From JAHECW01 sp964641415 (GTDB lineage: Bacteria > Acidobacteriota > Thermoanaerobaculia > Thermoanaerobaculales > Sulfomarinibacteraceae), in contig CAZXMW010000013.1 of the NCBI GenBank assembly GCA_964641415.1, positions 1 to 64,000 on the forward strand: a stretch of DNA of 64,000 nt, given 5' to 3'. Made by a program: the position numbers and the translations under genes. The notes below the pieces were generated by a model. That model saw only the letters and a list, made by a program, of their open reading frames with translations, did no database searches and had not been told where the DNA came from. Below, piece by piece: positions 32,489 to 43,047 of the stretch; the stretch's first letter is position 1; the number at the start of each line of letters is the position of its first letter.

Positions 32489-33319
32489 ATGGATCTGAAG
32501 ACTCTGGCAAGGCTTGCCCCCTGGGACTGGCCGGGGGAGACCGGGCAGGTGCTGCTCGACGCGCTTCGCGATGGCGGGCTCGCCCAGTCGGATCGACTGA
32601 TCGCCGTGGAGCTCGCCGGCAACGTCGTTGTGATCAACGACGAGCTTGCTGCAGAGCTGGTGTCGATCGTCGCCCGCGCCGGCGAATCAGAGGATCTGCG
32701 CGCTTGCGCGGCGATCGCTCTCGGTCCGGCCCTCGAGGCCGGCGACATGGACGGCTTCGACGAGCATGACGGTGCTCCGATCTCGGAGCGCTGTCATCTC
32801 GAGACACAGCAGGCTCTTGGTGAGCTGTTTCGAGATGGCGAGCTGCCGAAGGAGGTTCGTCGCCGGATCCTGGAGGCGTCGGTGCGTGCGCCGCATGACT
32901 GGCATCGGGAGGCGATTCGGGAGGCATACGCTTCGGCGGACGACGACTGGAAGCTGACGGCGGTCTTCGCCATGGAGTTCGTGCAGGGCTTCGACGGCGA
33001 GATCCTCGACGCCCTCGAAAGCGGGGACGACGAGATCGAGTACCAGGCGGTTCGCGCGGCCGGGGCTTGGGGGCTTGACGCGGCCTGGAGGCATGTCTCC
33101 GGGATCATCGCTTCGGAGTGTGCCGACAAGGAGCTGCTGCTCGCGGCCATCGAAGCCGTCGCTTCGATCCGCCCGGAAGAAGCCGGCGTGATTCTCGTCG
33201 ATCTGACCGACCACGACGATGAAGATGTCGTCGACGCGGCCCACCAGGCCATGGTGATGGCCGACGGATTGGCAGGGCTCGAACTCGAAGACGAGATGGA
33301 CGACGAGTTCCCCTTGTGA
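32489..33319 (+). CDS. HEAT-repeat-like protein
   Basis: A 276-residue soluble, strongly acidic helical protein. Paired helices such as DDEIEYQAVRAAGAWGL and KELLLAAIEAVASI recur with HEAT-like spacing; the end is very acidic (ELEDEMDDEFPL). The start at 32489 is preferred over ATG 32408 because GAGGTGG precedes it and the earlier codons are atypical. No enzymatic motif; probably a scaffold. Confidence 0.6.
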   Translation: MDLKTLARLAPWDWPGETGQVLLDALRDGGLAQSDRLIAVELAGNVVVINDELAAELVSIVARAGESEDLRACAAIALGPALEAGDMDGFDEHDGAPISERCHLETQQALGELFRDGELPKEVRRRILEASVRAPHDWHREAIREAYASADDDWKLTAVFAMEFVQGFDGEILDALESGDDEIEYQAVRAAGAWGLDAAWRHVSGIIASECADKELLLAAIEAVASIRPEEAGVILVDLTDHDDEDVVDAAHQAMVMADGLAGLELEDEMDDEFPL

Positions 33320-33711
33320 CCTGTACTTCGCGCGAAGAAGGTCGAGTGACGTAGAAGCACGCGCTTCGGAGAGATCCGGTCTCTTTGGCGCGAGTCACCG
33401 GAGCTGCTCAGGCGCACTGCGACGAGGTCACGGGTCGGTGGGAGAAGCGCTGCGAACGCGTCCACCTGGAACGGCTCCGGGAGGAACTCGAAAAGAAGCA
33501 CCGAAAGGAGAACGTCCCGGCCGTCGAAGCCAGCTCAGCCCCGAACGGTGTTGACAGCAACTGTGGGCCTTGACCGTCGCATCGACTCTGACATAGACTG
33601 AGTATGAGATTAATTTTCATTATGGTTCGTTTCCAGTTTCGATCGACCGACCCGGGCCGGGTTACGGGCGCCGGCGGACCCCAAGTGAAGACCGAGTCCC
33701 GAGGAGGAGGC
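33320..33711. other. Gene-free stretch
   Basis: No convincing gene. Only the ribosome-binding site of the next gene (GAGGAGGAGG) can be named. Confidence 0.5.
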
Positions 33712-36321
33712 ATGAACATGAAACAGCGAGCCGTTCGAACCGCAACCTGGATCTGCACCGTGCTGGTATTCCTGGCGATGGCGCCGTCCTCGGAAGCCCA
33801 GGTGCGGACCTGGGGTCGGCTCACCACGCACTCCGGGCCGGCGCCCTTCGATTGGGAGATCGCGGGGTGGATCGACCAGTACTTCCAGGATGGCGCACCG
33901 GGGGACGGAACCGTCACCTCGAACATCCTCTACATCGAGACCCAGTGCTACGAAGAAGGGGCGGACAACTTCAATCCGACGAAGGGGGAGGCGACCGGGG
34001 ACGCGGCGACGGACACCGTCAGCTTCACCGCCACGACCTACCTCGCCGCCCAACGTCCCGGCGTCACCTCGTACTACCGCGGCTACCACGATGACGCGGC
34101 GTTCGGACTCGTCCCCGGTCGAACCGCGGCTCAGGTGCACACCGGGGGCGCCGACGGGAGAGATCGGCGCGAGCTGCCGCGCATCCAGGGCGACTTCTTC
34201 CGCCGGGTCGGGGGCGGAACCTCGACCCACGTCCTGGTGTGGGCGGGGCAGCCGAACGGCCTCGACGAGATCGACGCGATCAACATCGTGCTGAACTTCG
34301 AGGGCCACCCGAACACCACGGTCGACCTGCTCTACGGTGACGGCGCCACGAGCTTCGGAACCGGCGCGGACTCGGTCGGCGCCGCGACGAGGGCCAACCT
34401 GCGCAGCAAGCTGCAGGAGATCGGCCAGAAGATGGACGACGGCGCCGACGAGCAGTTCATCTTCTTCATCACCGATCATGGAAGCAAGCCGGCGATTTCG
34501 GCGACGCCGGTGACTGCTCCGGCGCAGTCTTCAGGAACCGAGATCGCCGTGGATCTCCCGACGACCGTGTTGAACGACGCTCTCGCTGATCCGGGCAATC
34601 AGTCGACGATCACCTTCACCACCGCGACCGACCTGAACGCCATCAACGAGTTCGCGGTCGGCTTCGACTTCAAGGGAGTGATCTTCTTCGGCTACAACAG
34701 CGAGGCCGAGGTCGGCAGCTTCACCCTTCCAAGCGGCCAGTCGCTCAACACCTACACATTCGCCCTCGACGAGAACATCCTCGACAGTCGGAACGCCAAG
34801 ACATCGGCGATCCAGCTCTTCGGGGTGTCGAACTTCTCGAACCAGAACGTCGTCTTCGAGCACGTGATCCTCGATCTCGGCGGCATCGCGCGGCCGAACG
34901 GGCCGGCGCCGCGCCGGGTGCTCCCCGCCGTCGCCCGGGCCCCGGGGGCGGGCACCACGTTCATCACCCGCTGGAACCTCGCCAACACCGGTCCGAGGGA
35001 CGTCGAGCTGCAGCTCGAGTACACGCCGCGGGCAGATCAGTCCGGCGACCCGGTGACGGCAACGGCGGTCATCCCTGCGGGTGAGCTGATCGAAACCGAC
35101 GACCCGCTCGCCGACTACTTCGGTCTGGTCTCAGGTCGCGCCGTCGGCGCCGTCGACATCCGACCGGTGGGACAGGGAATCGGCGCCGTCAAGCTCCACA
35201 GCACGGTGATCGCCAACCAGCCCGATGGTTCACAGTACGGGCAGTTCTTCCCGACCGTGGATGTAGTCGACGCGCTCGAAACCGGAGAGTCGGCTCTCTT
35301 CAGCACCACCCACGACGCGGGCCGGTACCGGGTCAATGCGGGCGTCATGGCGCTGGTCGACGGGACGCGGGTCCTCGTCCAGCCGGTCGACCCGACGGAC
35401 GTTGCCCTCGCGCTCGGATCGATCATCGACCTCGACGCCAACCAGAGCGCCCAGGTGAACGATCTGGCAACGACCTTCAATCTCGGCGACCGATCGGACT
35501 ACCTCGTGAAGCTGGTCGTCCAGACCGGTTCGGCCACCGGCTATGTTTCGGTCCTCGACGGTCTCGGCGGCGCCGGCACGAGCGACCCGACGACGATCTT
35601 CGCGGAGCGCTCGAGCAACACCCGAGTGACCCTCCTCGAGCTCGGTTCCATCGTCGGGCTGAACGAGTTCTCCGGCTCGGCCACCGTGACCAACCTGGGC
35701 GCCGGTCAAACCCTGATTCGCGCCGATTTCTACCGGCGCGGCGTCCCCGGCGTCGAGAGCAGCCGGGAGTTGACCCTCCCGCCCGGGACCGCCACCGGGT
35801 ACGCCGACTTCATGGACGAGGTCTTCGGGATCCAGGGGGATGTCGGCACCGTTGTGCTCACCGTCCTCTCCGGCGGGCCGATCGCGGCAACCGGTCGCGA
35901 GTACGCCATCTTCCGCGGCGGCGGCGGCGCCGTGGAGGGCACCGCGGGGCAGCGGATCCCGGGGCTGTTGGACGAGGACCTCCTGACTCCGGGGAGCATC
36001 TGGCACTTCATCGGCCTTCGCCAGCGCCAGACGCCGGAGGGGACCGAACGAAGCCACATCGCGATCTTCAACCCGGGCGACGCCGACGTTGACGTGACGA
36101 TCGACCTCTTCGGCGCCTCGACCGGTGCCTCGCCGGAAGGGTCGATCACCCGCACGGTGCGGGCGGGCGAGCTGATCCAGATCAACAACATCGTCAACGT
36201 CATCGCGCCGGGGCAGACCGGCGAGGTCCGCCGTCTCGAGCTGACCACCACGGGCGAGGTCTTCGCGCAGGCGTTCCGGGTCAACGCCAGCGGTGATCCG
36301 ATCACCATCGACGCGCGGTAG
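33712..36321 (+). CDS. Large secreted protein with legumain-like segment and beta-sandwich repeats
   Basis: An 869-residue exported protein; signal peptide ends near SSEAQ. Residues about 165-255 resemble the start of a C13/caspase-like fold: VDLLYGDGATSFG, then helices, then FIFFITDHGSKP with the His-Gly of clan CD. No matching catalytic Cys motif is seen, so it is probably inactive. From about 430 on there are at least three copies of a beta-sandwich module (RWNLANTGPRDVELQLEYTPR, ATVTNLGAGQTLIRADFYRRG, IAIFNPGDADVDVTIDLFG) like that in the protein at 20375-21433. ATG 33712 has a strong GAGGAGGAGG site. Confidence 0.65.
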   Translation: MNMKQRAVRTATWICTVLVFLAMAPSSEAQVRTWGRLTTHSGPAPFDWEIAGWIDQYFQDGAPGDGTVTSNILYIETQCYEEGADNFNPTKGEATGDAATDTVSFTATTYLAAQRPGVTSYYRGYHDDAAFGLVPGRTAAQVHTGGADGRDRRELPRIQGDFFRRVGGGTSTHVLVWAGQPNGLDEIDAINIVLNFEGHPNTTVDLLYGDGATSFGTGADSVGAATRANLRSKLQEIGQKMDDGADEQFIFFITDHGSKPAISATPVTAPAQSSGTEIAVDLPTTVLNDALADPGNQSTITFTTATDLNAINEFAVGFDFKGVIFFGYNSEAEVGSFTLPSGQSLNTYTFALDENILDSRNAKTSAIQLFGVSNFSNQNVVFEHVILDLGGIARPNGPAPRRVLPAVARAPGAGTTFITRWNLANTGPRDVELQLEYTPRADQSGDPVTATAVIPAGELIETDDPLADYFGLVSGRAVGAVDIRPVGQGIGAVKLHSTVIANQPDGSQYGQFFPTVDVVDALETGESALFSTTHDAGRYRVNAGVMALVDGTRVLVQPVDPTDVALALGSIIDLDANQSAQVNDLATTFNLGDRSDYLVKLVVQTGSATGYVSVLDGLGGAGTSDPTTIFAERSSNTRVTLLELGSIVGLNEFSGSATVTNLGAGQTLIRADFYRRGVPGVESSRELTLPPGTATGYADFMDEVFGIQGDVGTVVLTVLSGGPIAATGREYAIFRGGGGAVEGTAGQRIPGLLDEDLLTPGSIWHFIGLRQRQTPEGTERSHIAIFNPGDADVDVTIDLFGASTGASPEGSITRTVRAGELIQINNIVNVIAPGQTGEVRRLELTTTGEVFAQAFRVNASGDPITIDAR

Positions 36322-36479
36322 GTTGCCAGGATTTCGCGACATACCGATCCTCTACCAATCCGGGTACCACAAACAGGCCGGGGACACCCGGCTTCGCTCC
36401 GCTGCGCCGTGGCATTTTCTTGACCTTGGCTGCGCCTGCGGCCAAGGCCAAAAAAATGGTGGACGCGGTCGCGAAGAAT

Positions 36480-36686
36480 TCGAACCGCTGCCTCGATCCA
36501 GGTAGAAATCCCGATCGCCGAGACCCGGGAGCCACCGGTGTATCAACGGATCGCTATGAAGGCGGCGCGCTCCGTGAGCTCGGGATGACCTATCCGGAGA
36601 TTGGGATGAAGCTGGGCGTCGACAGGTGGACGGTCGGCAAAGCGGTCCGGTGGATGCTGCGCCAACGCGATGTGAGGAGAACCTAG
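36480..36686 (+). pseudogene. HTH fragment of a recombinase or transposase, frameshifted
   Basis: Reading IAETREPPVYQRIAMKAA in one frame and then LRELGMTYPEIGMKLGVDRWTVGKAVRWM in the next restores a continuous helix-turn-helix tail of recombinase/integrase type. A single frameshift near 36565 separates them and the rest of the gene is missing. Identity of the parent gene is uncertain. Confidence 0.45.
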
Positions 36687-36689
36687 ATC

Positions 36690-36865
36690 GTTCCCATCCG
36701 GACACTCCGATGGGGACTGCGCAGTTCTCGATTCGGAAACGAGGGGTTTTTGTGCAAGGTCAAGGAAGATCAGAATGTACGCGGAGGCGTACTTCTGTAC
36801 GCCGCACAAGGAAATTCGTAATCTGACGCCGAGATTGCCAAAAAGCGCCGCTTCCGGACGGGAAC
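36690..36865. mobile_element. 176-bp MITE-like element, copy 1
   Basis: Bounded by 13-bp inverted ends GTTCCCATCCGGA (36690-36702) and TCCGGACGGGAAC (36853-36865), with one mismatch, and flanked by a perfect 6-bp direct repeat TAGATC (36684-36689, 36866-36871). Inside is a GTACGC-GGAG-GCGTAC hairpin. It differs from copy 2 (49708-49883) at only five positions. No transposase is encoded. It abuts the end of the PIN gene and supplies the first base of its stop codon. Confidence 0.8.
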
Positions 36866-37434
36866 TAGATCAACTCCTCCATCGACTGAAGGTGTGCCAC
36901 TGTGGTTGCGAGCCCGAGGCTCAAGAACGTGTTGAGAAGGTCTGAGGATGAAACCGGTGGGTTCTTGAGTGCTTGCCGCTGACCGCGGACGGCTCGGCAG
37001 ACCGCCCCTGGAGAGAGATCGTAGAGGTGGGTCACGAACTCGTCGGGGTGTTGAACCTCGATACCGTACCCGTCCAAGATCTCCTCGGGGAAGTCCTTGA
37101 TGTTGTACGTCACGATCACACCAGCCTGGGATCGTAGCGCTGCCGCAAGGATGTGCCGGTCGTCCGGGTCCGGAAGAACCAGAGAGTCAATGAGCTCATC
37201 GAAACCCGTCACCAGGCAGTCCGGGACCGTTCGATCCATCAGGTCCCGGGTCCGTTGGAGGCGATCCCTGGAGAGATCCGCCCGCTGTGACAACAGAGAC
37301 CTGATCCACTCGTCGTGGATTCTATCGGTCCAGCGAGCCCGATAGAGATCGGTCAAGGCAAGACGAAGCAGCAGATCTCTGAGCGGGGCAGGGTAGAGCA
37401 CACAGGCGTCGAGGACGGCGACGAATGACGACAT
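36865..37434 (-). CDS. PIN-domain protein (VapC-like toxin candidate)
   Basis: A 189-residue PIN-fold ribonuclease candidate. Acidic active-site residues are seen at D9 (VLDACVLYP), E43 (IHDEWIRS) and D90-D92 (LPDPDDRHILAAAL), with NIKDF as the final Asp region. It is longer than classic VapC (about 130 residues) and has an extra C-terminal helical part. It starts three bases after the stop of the HTH gene. A toxin function is inferred from this pairing. Confidence 0.8.
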   Translation of the reverse strand: MSSFVAVLDACVLYPAPLRDLLLRLALTDLYRARWTDRIHDEWIRSLLSQRADLSRDRLQRTRDLMDRTVPDCLVTGFDELIDSLVLPDPDDRHILAAALRSQAGVIVTYNIKDFPEEILDGYGIEVQHPDEFVTHLYDLSPGAVCRAVRGQRQALKNPPVSSSDLLNTFLSLGLATTVAHLQSMEELI

Positions 37435-37437
37435 TCG

Positions 37438-37896
37438 TCAGTACCCGAGATCCAGCTCTTGAGCCTCCTCGGCAAGCTCGTCAAGGGCGCGACTTCGGTG
37501 CACATACGACTCCTTTTTGTAGGCAACCAAGTCTTCGAAGCGCACCCTTCTGTGAGTGCCGACCTTTCGGTATGGGATCTCACCCCGCTTCAACAGGGTC
37601 ACCAGGTGTGGGCGAGAGACGTTCAGAAAATCCGCTGCCTGTTGGGTCGTCAGCTCGGCATCGTAGGGTACGACCGTGACGGCCCGACCCTCGGCCATCT
37701 GAGCGAGAACCGACATGAGCATTCGAAGCGCAGGGAGGGGCACGGTGATCTCGTCTTCCCCATCGACAACCCTGAGCTGAGCCGCGTCGCCTCGACCAAT
37801 GATCGTGGCCAGCAACCTGCTGCTTTCTCTGGCGACCCTCGCCTCGTCCTCTGACGGAAGTGTGGGTCCACTGAAATCAATTGCTGCGTTGTTCAT
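37438..37896 (-). CDS. Excisionase-family HTH protein, likely antitoxin partner of the PIN gene
   Basis: A 152-residue protein with a MerR/excisionase-type helix-turn-helix at about 87-135 (LTTQQAADFLNVSRPHLVTLLKRGEIPYRKVGTHRRVRFEDLVAYK). The N-terminal half is acidic and probably holds the toxin-binding or dimer part. GTGGAGG seven bases upstream fixes ATG 37896. The excisionase-HTH/PIN order is a recognised toxin-antitoxin arrangement; the HTH protein would repress the pair. Confidence 0.75.
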   Translation of the reverse strand: MNNAAIDFSGPTLPSEDEARVARESSRLLATIIGRGDAAQLRVVDGEDEITVPLPALRMLMSVLAQMAEGRAVTVVPYDAELTTQQAADFLNVSRPHLVTLLKRGEIPYRKVGTHRRVRFEDLVAYKKESYVHRSRALDELAEEAQELDLGY

Positions 37897-38056
37897 CGTT
37901 CGGCCTCCACTCATAGTATGGATCTTAATCGAAATAACCGCAACATTTGAGACAAACAAAACGAAATGGAAACGAAACGACCTTGGAGAGCGGCTGAAGG
38001 GAGGGTGGGCAATAAGAACCGCCGCCCCTCGGCGGCGGGTTCGAATTCTTCATGCT

Positions 38057-38132
38057 TGGTGGAGCCGATCGGGATCGAACCGACGACCTCCTGAATGCCA
38101 TTCAGGCGCTCTCCCAACTGAGCTACGGCCCC
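38057..38132 (-). tRNA. tRNA-Ala (anticodon GGC)
   Basis: A 76-base cloverleaf including encoded CCA. The 7-bp acceptor stem GGGGCCG pairs with CGGCTCC (one G-U); the anticodon stem CCTGA/TCAGG holds loop ATGGCAT with anticodon GGC; the T arm contains GGTTCGATCC. Confidence 0.95.
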
Positions 38133-38234
38133 ACGAGGGAGCGTAGTTGTAGCAAAAGGCCGGATGCGTGTCAATCTGGAATGAGGCCGCGGACGCGGTC
38201 GGCGCCCGGACGGGTGATAAGATACCGCGCGGGG

Positions 38235-38333
38235 GGAAGCGCGTGGAGTCTGGTGGCTTCCGCGGACTTCAAATCCGTTGGGCCGGCTCTTGTCGGGTCG
38301 GTCGGAGGGTTCGATTCCCTTGCGCTTCCGCCA
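38235..38333 (+). tRNA. selC: tRNA-Sec (selenocysteine, anticodon TCA)
   Basis: A 99-base gene. The 8-bp acceptor stem GGAAGCGC/GCGCTTCC is followed by GTGG; the anticodon stem GCGGA/TCCGT holds loop CTTCAAA with anticodon TCA; there is a long extra arm (GGGCCGGC...GTCGG...) and an encoded CCA. Long acceptor stem, UCA anticodon and large variable arm are specific to selenocysteine tRNA, so this organism should decode some UGA codons as selenocysteine. No selA, selB or selD lies in the window. Confidence 0.93.
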
Positions 38334-38372
38334 GCTCATTTCTTCAGGTGCGGTCGGGGGGTGTCGGTACCC

Positions 38373-39131
38373 ATGGCGGGTGAGGAGTTTGTGTTCCGCG
38401 GCGATCTGGAGAGCGATTCGCTCCCCGGGATGCTCGCGACCATCCACCGCCACGGCGTCCCGGGGGTCCTCGAGTGCAGCCGCGGCGAGGTCACGAAGTG
38501 CGTGTACTTCGCCACCGGAGACATCATCTTCGCGACCTCGACCGACCGTGGCGAGAGCCTCGGCGAGACCCTGATGCGCGAGGGCCTGATCACCGAGGAT
38601 CAGCTGAGGCTGTCGTCGGACGAGCTGCGACGGACGCCCGGGCGCAGGCACGGCACGGTGCTTGTCCAGATGGGCTTTCTCGAGCCGCACGAGCTCGGGT
38701 CGGCGGTTCGCAACCAGGTCCAGTCGATCGTCTGGAGCCTGTTCACCTGGACCGAGGGCTCGGTGACATTCCGGGTCGGTACCTTCCGCAGCGACGAGGT
38801 CTACAAGATCAAGATCCCGACCGCCCGGGCGATCTTCGAGGGCTGTCGCTACCTGCCCGACCCCAAGCTGGTCACCGCGCGACTCGGCGGCCGGTCGAGC
38901 GTGCTCAAGCCGGTCAGGCGACCGCCGCACCTGGACGGTCTCGAGCTCGACGCGGAGGAGCAGGAGCTGCTCGACCTGGTCGACGGTCAGCGCACCCTGT
39001 ATGAGCTGTGTCAGGCCGGGTCGCTCAACCCGGGAGTCATCGCCCGGATCCTGTACGCCGCCATGGTCCTGCGCCTGGTCGTGCCGGCGACGCAGACCGG
39101 GAGCGCTCGAGCCCACGCCGGAGATCGTTGA
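38373..39131 (+). CDS. DUF4388-domain protein
   Basis: A 252-residue soluble protein. Residues 1-110 are a DUF4388 (PatA-N-like) domain: FRGDLESDSLPGMLATIHRHGVPGVLECSRGEVTKCVYFATGDIIFATS, then a helical part. Such domains occur in gliding and type IV pilus regulation in deltaproteobacteria and Acidobacteriota. The start is uncertain: GTG 38361 is also possible. It lies just after tRNA-Sec and three bases before fmdB, on the opposite strand from the pil operon. Confidence 0.75.
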   Translation: MAGEEFVFRGDLESDSLPGMLATIHRHGVPGVLECSRGEVTKCVYFATGDIIFATSTDRGESLGETLMREGLITEDQLRLSSDELRRTPGRRHGTVLVQMGFLEPHELGSAVRNQVQSIVWSLFTWTEGSVTFRVGTFRSDEVYKIKIPTARAIFEGCRYLPDPKLVTARLGGRSSVLKPVRRPPHLDGLELDAEEQELLDLVDGQRTLYELCQAGSLNPGVIARILYAAMVLRLVVPATQTGSARAHAGDR

Positions 39132-39134
39132 ACC

Positions 39135-39434
39135 ATGCCGCTTTACGAGTACGAGTGCTTTTTGTGCCGCTTCCGTTTCGAGCGCATCCAGCGCGCCGAC
39201 GCCGAGCCGATCCGCGACTGCCCGGCGTGCGGCGGGAAGGTCCGTCGTCTGCTCGGCACGCCGGCTCTCCAGTTCAAGGGAAGCGGCTGGTACGTGACCG
39301 ACTATGCCGGCGGCGACAGCTCGAAAACGGCGTCCGACGAGGCAGGAGCGCAGTCTCCCGACAGCAGCCCGGGCGCCGACAGCGACAGCACCGTCAAGGA
39401 CGGCGCGAAGACAGCGAGCACGGATCATTCGTGA
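39135..39434 (+). CDS. FmdB-family zinc-ribbon protein
   Basis: A 99-residue protein with the N-terminal MPLYEYECFLCRFRFE and CPACGG pair, a four-Cys zinc ribbon, followed by KVRRLLGTPALQFKGSGWYVTDY typical of the family. The tail is a Ser/Asp-rich disordered segment. Proposed regulatory role; not established. Confidence 0.9.
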   Translation: MPLYEYECFLCRFRFERIQRADAEPIRDCPACGGKVRRLLGTPALQFKGSGWYVTDYAGGDSSKTASDEAGAQSPDSSPGADSDSTVKDGAKTASTDHS

Positions 39435-39438
39435 GCGA

Positions 39439-39993
39439 TCAGCTGTCGTCAGGTTCCGGGTAGCCGGGAACGCGGTCGAACTCGAGCCGATCCCCTTCGC
39501 CGAGCCGGTGACGGTCTGCCGCGCCGGCGACGATCTCGAGCACGGCGCGGGCCGGCCGCTTGGGGACGAACCGCGGACACGGCTCGCCGGGGCAGGGCTG
39601 AGCGTTTTGAATGATGTCGACCACGACGCCGGCGTCGTCCAGGTAGACCAGGTCGAGCGCGACCAGGGTGTTCATCATCCAGATGCTCGGCAGCCGTTGC
39701 TCGGAGAAGATCAGCAGCATGCCTCGATCTTCGGGCAGGCTCGGGCGGTACATCAGCCCCTGCGCGAGCTCGTCGGGGGTGATGGCGAGCTCGAGGGCGA
39801 TCTCTGCGCCGTCGGGCAGCACCACCTGCGGCGGCGGCGCCGGCGAGGCGAACGACGGAGCACCGCGCGCGGGACCTTCGCTGTCGGAGACCGGTGAGCA
39901 GGCCGCTGCCGGCAGCAGCCCGACAAGGGCCGCGGTTGCAACGAGCATCGTCCGGGCAAAACTGTTCAGCGGAGCGAACGGGGTCTGGGTCAT
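39439..39993 (-). CDS. DUF192-family exported protein
   Basis: A 184-residue protein with a probable signal peptide or lipobox near LLPAAAC. The DUF192 domain spans about 55-175: LAITPDELAQGLMYRPSLPEDRGMLLIFSEQRLPSIWMMNTLVALDLVYLDDAGVVVDI. Small barrel of unknown role. GGAG is five bases before ATG 39993. It is the last gene of the pil operon, 13 bases after pilR. Confidence 0.85.
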   Translation of the reverse strand: MTQTPFAPLNSFARTMLVATAALVGLLPAAACSPVSDSEGPARGAPSFASPAPPPQVVLPDGAEIALELAITPDELAQGLMYRPSLPEDRGMLLIFSEQRLPSIWMMNTLVALDLVYLDDAGVVVDIIQNAQPCPGEPCPRFVPKRPARAVLEIVAGAADRHRLGEGDRLEFDRVPGYPEPDDS

Positions 39994-40006
39994 GGGATCT
40001 CCGCGC

Positions 40007-41367
<1,361 letters not shown>

Positions 41368-41371
<4 letters not shown>

Positions 41372-43047
41372 GCCTCCCCCCTGGGCGCGGGCAGCTCGAC
41401 GGTGATCGTCGTGCCGCGGCCGGGCTGGCTGACGATGTCGACCGTGCCGCCGTGCTCCTGAACCGCAGAGTACACCACGGCGAGGCCGAGACCGGTGCCG
41501 TCGGGCTGGGTCGTGACGAAGGGCTCGAAAGCGCGGTGGCGGATCTCTTCGGTCATTCCGACGCCGTTGTCCCTCCAGCGCAGGCTCGCGAAGTCGTCGC
41601 GCCGTTCGGCATTGATCTTCAGCGTGCCGCCGTCCGGCATGGCCTGAACCGCGTTGCGCGAGAGATTCCAGAAGATCTGGCGCAACAGATGCTCCTCGCC
41701 GAGGATGATCAGATCGTCCTCGGCCTCGAGGACGAGCTCGTGGTCGGGCCGGAGCTCGTCGGATCGGCGCAGCAGGTCGAGACAGTCCTCGAGCAGCCGG
41801 CCGAGATCACACATCGCGTGGGTCGACTGGCCCGGCCGCGAGAAGACCAGGAAGCCGTCGAGGATCTTCGACAGCCGGCGGCTCTCGTCGACGATGATGT
41901 CGAGCAGCCGCCGGTCGGTGTCGTCGACGCCGCCGACCGACGACAGCACCTGGGCCGAGCCCGAGATCGAGGCGAGAGGGTTCTTGATCTCGTGGGCCAT
42001 CCGAGCCGCCATTTCGCCGGTGGCGGCCATGCGGTCCCGCAGACGCTGCCGCTCGGCGATGATCCGCAGCTCGGTGAGGTCCTGGAAGTTGACGATGAAC
42101 CCGACCACCTGCGCCCGCTCGTCACGAAGGGGATCGACCGACAGCCCGAGCCGGGCCCCGGAGCGCTCGAGGGTTCCCTCGACTCGGGCGATGGACTGGC
42201 TTCTCGTGCGGGTCGCGATCAGACCCCAATTGTGCTCGGCGAGCGGCATGACCTCGCTGAGTGGTGAGCCGATCTGGGCATCGACGTCGCGGATGCCGAG
42301 AATCGACGCGCCCGCCGGATTGACGTGAAGCACCTGACCGTCGAGGTCGGCGGCCAGGATCCCGGCGCCGACCGAGCGCACCACGTGCTGGGTCAGGGCG
42401 ACGAACTGCGTCGCCCGCTCGGTCTCCTCCTCGAGCCGGGTGTGGGCCCGGCGCAGCGACTCCGTGAGGTAGGACACGAGCAGCGCGACGAGCACGAATC
42501 CGACGACGTGGATCAGGATCTGATAGAGCACCCGCGACGCCGACGGCGTCACCGGCACGCCCTCGAGGGTGGTCGGCAGCGGCAGCAGCTGGTGGTACAT
42601 CAGCACCGCCTGCAGGCCATAGGCGACGGCGGACAGCCCGGCGAAGATCACGCCGCCGCCGCGCAGCATTGCGGCAGCGGCCACGATCACCGTCAGGTAG
42701 AGAAACGAGAACGGAGAGAAGACCCCGCCCGTGACGTACACGAAGCCGGTGACGATGCCGAGATCGCCGGTCAGCTGGATCGCCGCCTGGATCCGGGTTT
42801 CCAGACCCCGGACATGGAGCACCAGGTAGAGAAGCGACAGACCGTAGGCGAGGAGGATGAGGCCGTAGAACGAGCGCAACGGCAGGATGAGCTGGGTGTT
42901 GACCTGGATCAGCAGCACGCCGAGGAACAGGGTCGAGATGACGATGAGCCGCAGCCCGATCAGCCACTTGAGCGCCCGCGACGACGGGGACGCGACGGGC
43001 GGGGTGTGAGCCCCGCCCGTGGTGTGCCTGCCGGATTCGCGCGACAT
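41368..43047 (-). CDS. pilS: PilS-type membrane sensor histidine kinase
   Basis: A 559-residue kinase with about six transmembrane helices (30-215), a PAS domain (SVGAGILAADLDGQVLHVNPAGASILG), HisKA with MAARMAHEIKNPLASI (phospho-His) and HATPase with SRNAVQAMPDGG and DGTGLGLAVVYS. The multi-helix sensor part is typical of PilS, which monitors pilin in the membrane. Its ATG overlaps the pilC stop by one base. Confidence 0.88.

Noticed and set aside
36420..36550. Start of a complete HTH protein at ATG 36420
   Set aside because: The first half has no homology and comes from the frame opposite to the recombinase-like sequence; a frameshifted fragment explains it better.
38052..38372. N-terminal extension of the DUF4388 protein
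   Set aside because: It would run through tRNA-Ala and tRNA-Sec.
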